Source: Lactarius indigo
Lineage: Eukaryota; Basidiomycota; Agaricomycetes; Russulales; Russulaceae
Assembly: GCA_025766275.1 (NCBI GenBank)
Contig: JAFKAC010000059.1
Coordinates: forward strand, 294,030-358,029
Length of the DNA: 64,000 nt
Direction: 5' to 3'
Shown here: in pieces, positions 14,289 through 25,127 of the stretch
How positions within the stretch are numbered: the stretch's first letter is position 1
How the letters are laid out: each line of letters opens with the position of its first letter
The notes under the pieces: generated by a model
The model's input: only the letters and a program-made list of their open reading frames with translations
The model's database searches: none
What the model was told of the DNA's origin: nothing
Translations under genes and position numbers: made by a program

Positions 14289-14663
14289 TGCTCGCGCGCA
14301 GAGAACTCGGATCGGCGCCGTCTACCTCACCTTCTGGGTCTGCATATGTAGTCCAGTTAACGTTTCCTTCGTCTGCTTCCGGCCTCCCGGAGCTACGTTC
14401 TGCACCTTGCCGAACTGCATCCACGACTCGGAGTCCAATACGAGAACGTGGGAATCACCAGCGCGAACCTCTCGGATTGAACTTCTCAGACTTTTGCAAC
14501 TGGAGGCGAGTCCTGAGAACGTGGGACCGAAGCCAAAACCGAGGCAAAACGAGTCGTAGGTATCCTTCCCTTGTGACGTCGGGCTGGGCGCTGTCGTACT
14601 TGATGTGAAAATGCACCTTGACAACACTAAAAAAAAATCGGTCAAGTGAGTCAAGATAATCAT
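13945..14663 (-). pseudogene. decayed ORF of unknown function inside and beyond the dispersed repeat
   Basis: Two overlapping minus-strand frames look like one protein broken by a frameshift. The upstream part (14322-14663) reads SHVLVLDSESWMQFGK. The downstream part (13945-14424) reads VNWTTYADPEGEVDGADP, then ENIWDTQDNALNRHV, ITNLVTICAVLSCDALL and AAIIKPVPHFSCRPT. The second copy of the repeat (42826-43195) contains the same downstream region with several further stops and frameshifts. No known domain is recognised. It lies just downstream of the NLR gene ending at 14811 and on the same strand. Confidence 0.45.
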
Positions 14664-14810
14664 CGAATGAGAGAGTAGAAAGCGTTCACATTTCGAGGCG
14701 TCGCGTGGCGCGTCGTAGGATCGAAATGTCGGAACGCCGGCCCGCCTTGTTCTGCTTCACCGCACCGCATGCATTCCTGTAAAAACAGCAGATTGGCATA
14801 GTATTCCTAT

Positions 14811-17800
14811 CTAGGTACCAATACAAGTATCCCAACTATGACTGTGCGCAAGGTTAGAAAGACACAAGCGTGTTTCGTGTTCACCCACAGCCCAGATGTC
14901 ACCTGGGCGGTGAAGATTTTTCCTATGTAATGGCGGGATCCACATTAACAGTTCATCACTGCTACCACATATCCATCCCTCGTCGTTTATCTTGGATCGG
15001 TAAGTGAAGTCAACCTGTCCAGTATTTTCCGTCTTGCATGTCGTAAGATCCAACATGCGAATTGATCCATGTGCCGATGAGACAATGCGCTGACCATCCG
15101 GAGAGAATGCCACTGACCGGACCGAATGTGTGTGCCCACGGTATAGGCCTGCCACACTCTCTCCAGTGGTGGGGCTCCACATACGAATCGTCTGGTCTCC
15201 CGAGCCTGAAGCAATGCACTGGCCGTCCGGGGAGATCGCCACAGAGTAGATCCCATCTATGTGCCCACTGAATGGGCCTGCCACTGTCTCTCCCGTCGAG
15301 GCATCCCAAACACGGATTGTCGAATCATGCGAGCTTGAGACGACACGCTGACCATCTGGAGTGAATATCACAGACGTGACCATATCTGTGTGCCCAGTAA
15401 ATGGGCCTACCACTTTCTCTCCTGTTATAGCGTTCCACACGAGAATTGTTTTATCGTACGAGCCCGAGATGATGCGCTGGCCGTCTGGGGAAAATGCCAC
15501 GGACGAGACCCAGGAATTGTGTCCAGCCAATGGAGTCACCAACTTCTCTCCTGTCGTAGCATCCCACACACGAATTGATCGATTGCCTGAGCCTGATGCG
15601 ATGCGCTTGCCATCTGGAGAGAATGCCACACAGGTGACAAAGACATCGTGACTAAATGGGCCTGCCACCGTCTCTCCTGTTGTCGCATTCCAAACACGAA
15701 TTGTCGTATCTTGCGAACCTGAGACAACGCGTTGACCATCTGGGGAGAATGCCACAGATATGACCGAATTCGTGTGCCCAATAAATGTCACTGGCTGTCC
15801 TGTCATGGTATCCCACACACGAATTGTGTGATCATCCGATCCCGAGACAACGCGCTTGCCATCTGGCGAGAATGCTACAGACGCGACCCAACCCCTGTGT
15901 CCGTTAAATGCGCCTGCCACCGTCCCTCCAGTTGTGGCATTCCACACACGAATGGTTCCATCCCAAGAACCTGAGATAATGCGCTGACCATCTGGTGAGA
16001 ATGTAACTGATTCAACCGAACTAGTGTGCCCACTAAATGGGCCTGTCGCCGCATCTCCTGTTATAGCATCCCACACGCGAATCGTTTGATCGGATGAGCC
16101 CGAGACGATGCGTTGACCATCTGCGGAGAATGCTACAGACAGGACCAGATTCGTATGTCCACTAAATGGACCCGCCATTGTCTCTCCCGTTACGGCATTC
16201 CACACACGAATCGTTCGATCGTAAGAGCCCGAGATGATGCGCCGGCCATCTGGGGAGAATGCTACGGACGTGACCGAACCTGTGTGCCCTCTGCATGAAC
16301 CTCCCACCGTCTCTCCTGTGGTGGAGTTCCAGATACGAATCGTTTGGTCAACCGAGCCAGAGACAATTCGCTGGCTGTCTGGGGAGAATGCCACAGACGT
16401 GACGCGATCTGTGTGCCCACTAAGCGGGCCTGCCACTGTCTCTCCAGTTGTAGCCTTCCATACACGAATTGTTTGGTCATCTGAGCCAGAGACAATGCAC
16501 TGGCCGTCTGGGGAGAATGTCACGGATTTGACTGGTTTCGTGTGCCCACTACACGGGCCTATCACGATCTCTCCAGTCATGGCGTCCCACACGTGAATTG
16601 TGTTATCGTTCATGCCTGAGGCAACGCGCCGGCCATCTGGGGAGAATGCAACAGACGTCGTGTTTCCGATAAATGGTCTTGCCACACACTCTCCCGTCGT
16701 GGCATTCCACATGCAAAATCCTCCATCGTCAGAGACCGAGACGATGCGTTGGCCATCTGGTGAGAGTGCGATGGAATCGACACGGCCTCCGACATTCGAG
16801 ATCACCATCTCTGATGAAGGCCAATGAGATAATCGTCCATGTTCGACGCGCAGTGTTCGGGGAAACATGCTTGAATAATGCATCGAAACAAGAGAACAAG
16901 TCAGCGCAAATGGTAAAGTAGAAAGGTAGACATGCGGTGCGCTCTTTGCCATCGCTATCCCGAAGTACCGCACGAATGCGGTGGCGTCATTGATGAACGC
17001 GGTCAATTTCTCTAGCTCTTCCGGGGAAACCTGTTTGGTCTGTTCCCATTAGTTGTTTGTCCGCCTCACATAATTGATGCGAAGACTTACACTTTGACCA
17101 GAGGCTAGCCACACATTTACAGACGACAGCGCTGGCAAAGCAAGACGCATATCGCCCACCAAGCTAAGTGCCTCAAGCCAAAAGAGAAATTTCGCGCCAA
17201 AGAAAGCTCGGAGTTTGTCAAACAGACCGGTTTCGAAAGCAAGATGTTCTAAATGATCGTCGTAGAAACGACAAGCATATAATAAAGCTGGTGAGATGTT
17301 TTTAGCGACGCGAGCTTCAAGGTTTTGAATGTCTCTATTAGCAAGATATGATGATTCAATGCCGCAGATATTAAATCTGAGGTCTCGGAGTACTAGACCA
17401 AGGCAAGAATGGGCCAACTCATGGTGGGCGTCTCGAACGGGAATAGAGAAATCGCCGCTCTTCTCCTTATTTGTCAGGAAGTCGCGAAATGATGCATGGA
17501 GAGGAAGAATAGGAAGGGTGTCATCGGGTGAGTTAACGTTGCTCAACAATGAGCCCAGGCGACCGAGCATTATGACCACAGAATCGGCGTCATTGTCGTT
17601 ATTGAAGCCAGTTCCTCGCAGAGTGGTCAGGGAGCGTATGGAAAGGGGTTCGAATGCGGTGATGAGCTGTCCCACGACAGAACGGAATAGAAGTCGAGCT
17701 TGCGGGTGTGTGAAGTAGCCTTCCAGGACGTCTTTGTATAACTCGTCCAACGGATCTTGTCCATCGCGATCTGTAGTCAGTCTCAAAAGGTGGTTCATGC

Positions 17801-20167
17801 ACTTTTTCTTGCTGAACCCGAAGCATTCGGGAGGATCTAGGATGAATCCACCAGCGACAGCTGCCCACTGGAACAGCCCTTCTGCCTTTCTTGTCAACGC
17901 GACTCCGTGCCTTTCGAACGCATCCAAAGGGAGTAACATCTGAAGGAAGGTCAGTATATCGTCCTCCGTTCTAGCTGCCAGCTCAGAGTCATTCATATAT
18001 TTGATAATGGTCGACGGCGCTCCATTGAACGCAGACAGGATCCCATCCTCGGGCCTCGACGTGATAAGCACACGAAAGTTCGATGGCAGTTTAAATAAGT
18101 TCTTGGCAAGGAATGCGTGTAACCCATTTCTACTGGACGTGTCTCCGCTCTCGTCCAAGGCGTCGATGACAACAAGAATGGGGCCGACGATGTGGAGACC
18201 CTCAAGCGGTTGGAGGACTAGCGATTCGAAAAGTGTGGGATAGTCGCGGGTACGAACTCGGAGTGAGGAGTCGTCCTTCACGATCCTTCCAAGCGCGGTC
18301 TTGAAAGAAGGGTAACGATCAGAGAGATCGCGAGCCAGAGTGGTGAAGAATTTGTAAGCATCGCGCTGAGATTGCTCTTTCCGCAAGAATATGAAGGACG
18401 ACGTGAGACGGTGCATCTTATCGAAGCGATGTGCGATCTCGTGTGCAATCGACGACTTTCCTGTACCCGCCTGTCCAAGAAGTACAAGACCACGCTCCGA
18501 GTCAGGGTTATTCACCCAGTTAACGATGAGGTCCAAGAAGGCTGTGCGCGTTCCTGGAAGGCAGCCTTTCTCAGGCACGAAGCGTGAGCCTGTCCCATAC
18601 GGTATTTCTCTGATCTTCGCATCTAACTCTGTGACAGTAATCAGATCAATAACCCTCAAGTTATTGGGGCTACGTACCGACGTCGGAAACTTGGCTGGAC
18701 ACCCACTTCAGTTGGGTAACCATCCCGTTGAGCCTATTAGAAATCCTGGCCGAAATTGTTCCTACGTCGTCCAAAATTTGGAGCGTAGTTATCTCCGTGG
18801 TGATGGCAGCCTCGTCCAAGAAGGCCCTTCGGAGTTCGAGAAGGGTGGTGCGGAGGTCCTCGATTTGTTTGTTGACTCGGCCACCGATATTCTTCAGTGT
18901 TCGCTTCCCTGACAACGGCATGTTTACTTCGGCCACTGAAATGGGCGAAGAATACGTACAGAACTGCGAATCGTTTGCATACGATCGTATCAAGTCACAA
19001 CAGTTACAGACATGCTGCAACATCAGCGTGAGGATTCGGGCCTGCTTGGACTCGCGCTTGATAGATCTTAAGGTGTTTTCCTGGTTCGCGAAATCGAATG
19101 CATCGTGTACGGCTACAAGAAGAGTTCGGACATTGTCGTCACTTTGGAACTGTTCTAGGAGGGTCTAGCATCCCAATCAACATCAGTGCTTCCCTACTGC
19201 GCATATCAACGTACCTTGGGAATCGCTAATAGCAGGCCAAATGCCATTTGTGCGTATGGGTGAAGCTGAGAGCGGAAGTAGGCTCAGCTAATGATAAGTT
19301 TCAAGGGTATTGCACAGTGACGCACTCCTGCAGCCGCGCTCAAAGTATCCATCATCCACTTGATCCTCATAACAGCGCCTTCCCATGGACTTGAGGGATC
19401 AATCGCCTTGATAGCTTCGTCGGTATCACGGAGAACATCCTCGGTGGGTGACATCGCTACCCGAACATCGGGCAATGATGACATAGGAGCGCTAATATCG
19501 ATGGGCAAGGTCGGATGGGAAGTCGCATTCGCTGACATGGCGATCGTCAAGTACAGCATGACCGGCTGGATCGATTGTTCATCTTGTCCGTCGTCATTGC
19601 TGAGAATAACAGGAATCTCTATACGCAGGACGTTCAGCTACTAGTGAAACGAGCGATATCCTGGTTAAAAACAAACCAATCTGTGATCCGACAGGTATCA
19701 GCATCCGATGCGTCCCGATCAGTGTATCGCTGTGCGCTGATCGCTCCGCATACAGACACAATACAAGATCTGATGACGGCTGTACATAACTGAACAGGAC
19801 TTTCAGCCGGAAAGATAGAATTTAAAACAGATGTCGTACAAGGCGTCTAGTTTCTGATCCCACTGCGCCGCTCGTCCCTCAATCGAAACGCTCGTTGTCT
19901 TCTTCGTCGTTTCCCGATTGGTCACAGTGACAAAGACACGGTTCTTCAGGTGTCGCCGCCGTTTCTTGATATTGAGAGCTCGGAGGACTATAAAATAAGT
20001 TATCGGATATAAACTATAGGATTTAAGTACATACCGGTCACCTCGATACGTAGCTGAGGGTTTTCCGATGTAGAGGGACCTGACCTGGAGTAATGGTTCA
20101 ATGGGGGGAGAGTCGTGGGTCAGCAGGCATTTACGCACGGATTCGATATGGTGTGCTGGTGCTCCAT
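14811..20167 (-). CDS. NLR-type STAND protein: C2-like domain, NACHT, 14 WD40 repeats
   Basis: Putative fungal NLR receptor of the kind linked to non-self recognition and programmed cell death. The coding sequence is complement(join(14811..17030, 17091..18628, 18678..18935, 18960..19164, 19215..19265, 19326..19599, 19642..19660, 19677..19789, 19840..19987, 20035..20084, 20139..20167)), 11 exons, 1634 aa. Residues about 15-110 look like a C2-type beta-sandwich (VLRALNIKKRRR, RVFVTVTN, QPSSDLVLCLYAE, SDTLIGT). A helical segment follows, then a NACHT domain with Walker A GQAGTGKSS near residue 435 and Walker B ILVVIDALDESG near 540. The C-terminus has two sets of seven WD40 repeats of about 43 aa. 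The C2/NACHT/WD40 order is known from Agaricomycetes. The 19-nt exon 19642-19660 and intron 19661-19676 are the weakest part of the model; the rest keeps phase. Confidence 0.85.
15030..16790 (-). repeat. array of 14 WD40 repeats, about 126-129 bp per unit
   Basis: Within the last exon of the NLR gene, a unit encoding roughly SVAFSPDGQRIVSGS followed by D-TIRVWNATTGETVAG and GHT recurs 14 times, enough for two seven-bladed propellers. Units are strongly alike at the DNA level. The edges (unit 1, which lacks the GHT ending, and unit 14) are the most divergent, and units 8 and 9 carry small deletions. Confidence 0.9.
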
Positions 20168-20270
20168 CTTTTGCAAGGGTTCCTGGGACTAGAGTGAGTG
20201 TATGATTAGGCGTTGAGGTCAGGTTTAAGTGGACCACGCTGCAAGCGTACCATTTATCACTACAACCAAC

Positions 20271-20370
20271 AATCACCTGCTCACGCCAACAATCACCTGC
20301 TCATGCTGACAATCACCTGCTCACGCCAACAACCGCCTGCTCATGCCGACAATCACCTGCTCGCGCCGAC
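20271..20370. repeat. 20-bp minisatellite, five units
   Basis: Five consecutive units of the form AATCACCTGCTCACGCCAAC with one to three changes each, starting 104 bp upstream of the NLR start codon at 20167, that is, inside its likely promoter. Confidence 0.9.
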
Positions 20371-21262
20371 AACAAACAGCTAACGACCCCCTTGGAATAC
20401 AAACACGACCGTATATAAACCCCTACTAAAACTGCCAAACGGATCATCGTCTCTTATTAGCGTTGCAGGTTTTCCCGAGGGCAGAAGCTTCAGAACGCCG
20501 TAGAATTTGCACGTGGGCCCAGTTGCTCCAGCAGACTCATGAGCAAGCCCCTATCCACAGAGGTGTGTCAGTGAGCGGCACATCTACCAAAGGAATGTGT
20601 GTCAGCATTCGATGTGTCAGAAAAGTGCACGTCTAGCCTTGCGTCCAGCTTTTATATACTGTATTGTATTGATTCCCTGTCTCCACCTTTCTCCTAAGTT
20701 TGTCATGTGCATGCCGGTGTTGAGTGATCTCGGCAATGGAGTGAGCGGTGAAATTGGCGATTGCCCGTGAGAAGTTTGCTACTGAGGTCATTGACTGAGG
20801 TCTCATAGGCAGGTAGATTCAGATCTATGGTTGGTTCTGAGGAATTGAGGATAGCGTCGGGATTGTGTTCGTCATCAATTTCACTCGGCGATTGCGAACG
20901 CAAGGAAGCCATTGACTGAGTTGCCTCCCACGTGATGCGTGTTGGATCTACCGGAACGCCAGCCCGTGATTTTCACTCTCGCCGTCGGATGCCTTCATCT
21001 TCATTTCTTGGACGTCTACAGTACCTATAATACCGCATCAATTGGTAGCCTACCCCTCAGGCGAAGTTCAGGGCTGAACGTTGAACTGGTGGATCCATTG
21101 TTAAATTGTCACGGATGTACTACTACCGCTGTTATGTGCGTAGTCTAAATCAAATAGATTGGTTTCTCTCTCGTCTAAGTGTATGGTCATTTCCTAATTG
21201 CTATAATATATATGGTTCAGCACACTGTATCGGACTATAACAGGGTGGTATGAAACATTCTC
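20371..21262. other. intergenic region upstream of the NLR gene
   Basis: About 0.9 kb. A plus-strand TATA-like TATATAAAC lies near 20411 without a recognisable gene behind it. A 69-codon minus-strand ORF (20703-20912, beginning MASLRSQSPSEIDDEH) is acidic and could be a first exon, but no continuation is found. Confidence 0.45.
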
Positions 21263-22885
21263 CTACTCGCCGACATTGGATTCGAGTCTGTCCTGCAACT
21301 CCTTCACCGTGTTGACAAATGTTACAGGACGACCCACATTCCGGCGAGCAGCAACGAATTCCTCCACAGATGCTACTGGCCAGTTCTGTAAGCAGAGTAA
21401 TTCAAGGGCTGGCAACATTTCGGCGGCCCTCTCCCAGGTGACATGTCCGAGTGCAAGGGCAACATGGTGCGAAAGTTCGTCCTGTACACTCAGCGCCTTT
21501 ACAGCAGTGAGGTTACGGAGGAGTTGCAACCATTCGATATCGTCACCTAGTAGCTCATCGGGTGCTGTGGTCCCTGAATCGATGAAGAGGCAGTCCACGT
21601 TGGAGAGCACACCACAAATTTGGCCAAGCACCTGACCTATTCCTTCGTCTTGGACGGAGAGCGTAAAAGACAACTGTTCTTCGTGAGCGAGTTCGATGGT
21701 GACAGTGTTTAGTTGAATGCGTAGGACCATGCGCCTAAACCAGGATAGCTTGAGTTTCTCCAAACGATCGACGAACTTGCAAAGCTGGGGAATTTGATAA
21801 TCAGCGATTTCTTCCTCATCCCAGTACTCCAAGTAGTCTATTCGTAAGCAGTCGAGTTGAGGAGCATCGATCTGGGCCACGAAATGCTCCAAATAGTCGA
21901 AAAACCCGTTAAAGAAAAAGCGGGTGAGAGCGGGAAGGATAGTCCGTGCGGTGGGAAGTCGGCGTATTCGATCAGGGCTGGAAGGCCCCCATTGGAACCC
22001 AAGGGTAAGATATTTGAGCCTGGACAATGGGGCCAGGCTTGTAACCACCGCCTCAGGTGAAATGTAACCGGTATCGGGTATATCCCGAAGATTGACATTA
22101 ACGAGGTCACAGGCTGAGAAAAGAAGGGTTGGTGCTGTTGGAAAGGGAATCCCACTTAAGCTGATTGTCTGTAAACGTGGAACACTTTCACCCAGGAATG
22201 TGCTAGGGAGGGTAGGCAAGGTCCCATCTAGTTTCGATTCAAGCGAAAGGCGTGTCAATGCCGGAAACGGTCCCTGCCATTCCGTCACTGTGGCCATCTT
22301 CTCCGACAGTGAGCATGGAACAAAAAGCACGATAACGCGTACACGATTGGGGTGTTCCAGTGCCGCAAGGATGTTATCTTCGTCGATGTCTTTGAAAGAG
22401 CTAGGAAAGTGAATTACTATAGGAAGGGGTGGGAGGTCTCCTAGATATTTCCTGACAGGTGTCCCATGTGTGCAGAGGAGTTCTAGATTGAGATGGCGTG
22501 ACGATGATAATATGATGTCTCTCCAGGTTTGGCATACATGCGCTAGTCTGTGCCATTTCCATGGGAGATGACTTGAAGTGGTAACCTCGTCCATTCGATA
22601 ATGGTCAAATATTTCTAGAAGGACATCGTCTGGGAGAGCGTCGATCGTCGTTGCAGGTCTGTATGAAGTTCCGAGGTGATACCAAGTCAGTCACTCTATC
22701 ATTATGGAAAGTATACGGAGGCACTGGTAATAGACATACCTGGGAGAGCCTGGTGATGAGAGAAGTTCCGCGAAACTCAGCGAGGAAAGTAGAGGATTGC
22801 TAATTGAATATTGAAGATGAGCAACGAGTTCTAGATCGATTCGCCTGGCACAGCCGCAGTCCCGGACACACCTGTTGGAGCCCAT
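21263..22885 (-). CDS. F-box protein with leucine-rich C-terminal region
   Basis: Likely substrate-recognition subunit of an SCF ubiquitin ligase. The model is complement(join(21263..22658, 22740..22885)), 513 aa. The F-box starts right after the exon joint (SPRPATTIDALPDDVLLEIF) and continues as the WKWHRLAHVCQTWRDIIL block common in Agaricomycete F-box proteins. The rest is rich in Leu and Pro (LPPLPIVIHF, LTRLSLESK, RLQTISLSG, LKYLTLGFQW), consistent with irregular leucine-rich repeats. Exon 2 is long and unbroken. The start in exon 1 (MGSNRCVRDCG) is the first ATG available and could be wrong. A truncated relative of exon 1, the intron and early exon 2 lies at 24333-24830, so the locus has been locally duplicated. 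Confidence 0.85.
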
Positions 22886-23043
22886 TGATAGAGCCAGCCT
22901 GAAAACTGCTCTTATAAACCTAAAAGTTGTAGCAGGGTGCTCTAATTATTGGCTTAGCAGTGTAACGAGTAGCAAAAACGCGTAATCGTGTACAGTGAGT
23001 GTTCTGGTCAAGCAGATGTAATTATGCTGGATTAGGAAAGTTC

Positions 23044-24313
23044 TTAAACTAAACTATATATAGAAACAACGTCTGATAAGTTCTCCATACGGCTGCCACT
23101 TGGCCCCTTAGGTTGCCTTTCGGCGCGCAGATAAGCGGTGAATGTGGATTCTGAGTGCCGGAAATAGTTGGATGACAGGAGTGGCGACGTCGAGGCTCGG
23201 GAATTGTGTATGTAGCTTATGTTTACCTTGCGGCAGGTGGGGATGATGGGGCAACATAAGAGTTTGTTCTCAACAACATGTGAACATCTCCGAATCCATG
23301 TGCAGCCATGAGGTTTACCGCTTTCCTCCTCCTTCCCACATACGTCGCCAATTGCCTGGCCATTTGCGACTCGGAGTACAAACTTAGGCTCAAGGTATCC
23401 CAGTTCACTTGCAGCGGAAGTGGAAATTGGCAAAGACCTGACGTGGATTGATTAGACTATTAGGTTTGTGGAATGTAAGTTCTACGGTTCAAGTTTGTGC
23501 AGCAGTTCGTTAAAGGCCGGCGTCCCTAGACTCGTGTTAGTCAACATCGAAAATGAAGAGACACAATTCCCGTAGTAGCAAAAGACCCAGATCTCGTCAA
23601 GTGGTAGCGGAGAACTCACTGGCATCAGTGCTGCAGCAGGGGGTTTGAGCCAGACGCGATGTTGTTGAGGTTTGGTGTGTACCGGCTGTGGCCGCATAGC
23701 CAGGTCCTGAGGAAACCAAGCAGGCACCAGCCGTTCGAGGATGGACATCATGGAGAAGAGGATGAAAGGTACACGGGCGTCAAACAGCTTGTACCGTGGG
23801 CGACCTTGAGGCGCCAGTGGAGGACCATCACAACCTTGCACCTGCACAGGGGTGACACCGAATAGGTCACAAAGTAAGAATAGGTCGGTCAAGTCGTGAA
23901 AAAAAACGCCATACATGCAGGGGACTCAGGGTGGTATGTGGAATTGCCGAGGTCGTCATTGCGCTCCCCATGCCAACACTATCGTCGCTGTTCACAAAGA
24001 GGATTCTCACACTGCACATGCCGAGCCACGAAAATATGTCGTACACCCTCTTCACAGATGGGGAGTCTACTTGTCGCTACCGTAGGATATTGCTGATAGT
24101 CTTGAGATGCTCGTCAGTTTGAGCATGTAGTTGAGCTAGCTGAGTAATGTCAATGTCACCAATAGCTGGTGCTGTATAGATGTGTGGTTGCATATATGAT
24201 TTGTGGTGTAGCCAGTAGACAGGGTTGTTGCGCGTAGGTGGGGCCCGGGTCTGGGATAGAAGAGGCTGCCCACATACTACCCAACGAGTCATCTGACAAC
24301 AATGGGTGACCAA
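23044..24313 (-). CDS. possible multi-exon gene of unknown function
   Basis: Several minus-strand frames have protein-like composition and could be exons of one gene: 24077-24313 (TAPAIGDIDITQLAQLHAQT), 23867-24055 (KRVYDIFSWLGMCSVRILFV), 23482-23916 (RPRYKLFDARVPFILFSMMS) and 23044-23433 (ELGYLEPKFVLRVANGQAIG). I could not connect them with certainty by splice sites and recognise no domain. It may be a real hypothetical gene, a decayed one, or several unrelated ORFs. Confidence 0.3.
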
Positions 24314-24332
24314 TGACCATCCGCCCAGCCAT

Positions 24333-24830
24333 TTAATTGCGGGAAGGTATAGTGCCTAGTATTAAATAGAGGTAGGTTGAACATTCGAAAGTGAAAAACA
24401 AAATCATGGGTATGGGTCGTAAATATGAGCGGGTGGCAAGATCACATGCCACAAGGCACCGATCATCCGGTGGCAGCCACGAATCAGGACCGAGAGGCCG
24501 TACCAAACGTAGAGCTATGTCTCTCCATGTTCTGCACACATGCGCTAGTTTGTGCCATTTCCATAGAAGGGGGCTTGAAGAAGAAAAATCGTTCTTTCGA
24601 TAACTGTCAAATATTCAAGGATATCGCCCGGGAGAGAGTTAATCATCGTTACAGGTCTGTATGACGATTGGCAGTGAGTGCCAAGTCAATCGCTCTACTA
24701 GTAACGTTGTGGTAAGAAAACGAAGGCGCTGGTAATAAACACACCTGGGAGAGCCTGATGAAGGGGAATAGAGAATTGCTAATTGAAAATTGAAAATGAG
24801 CGCTATGAGCAACTGAACAGTCTGAACGAG
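24333..24830 (-). pseudogene. truncated F-box pseudogene
   Basis: A degenerate copy of the start of the F-box gene at 21263-22885. The end of exon 1 and the intron (24700-24830) are recognisable by the same SPGSPR-type joint. Exon 2 begins PVTMINSLPGDILEYL, shifts frame, continues as LLWKWHKLAHVCRTWRDIAL, and ends at a stop after about 100 codons. The leucine-rich part is absent. Confidence 0.7.
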
Positions 24831-25127
24831 TGCCACGATCGCACATCGCCGATGGAGCTGGACTGATTCTGGATATACACGGTTGACAGAGTCACGTGAG
24901 TATTGACTCGCACCTCCAGCTGGGCTGGGGAGTGCAATATCATCTCTTGGACTATAATAATCGACGATGGTATTAAACACGTTCCCAAACTTGAGTTTCG
25001 TCACCATATGATACAGCATCCAACGTATACGACAAAAAATTCGGATGAGATATGATAAACGCCCTAAAATGTAGCCTCGCAGGTGCCTGCCGGGCCACAC
25101 CTCGCGGTGGTCCACGCTCTCATGCCT

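Noticed and set aside
20271..20370. CRISPR-like appearance of the 20-bp repeats (and of the 44-bp array at 61-63 kb)
   Set aside because: The genome is eukaryotic, units are contiguous without unique spacers of constant length, and there are no cas genes. Both are minisatellites.
20703..20912. 69-codon acidic minus-strand ORF between the NLR and F-box genes
   Set aside because: No adjoining exon, domain or duplicate copy was found; too short to support as a gene.
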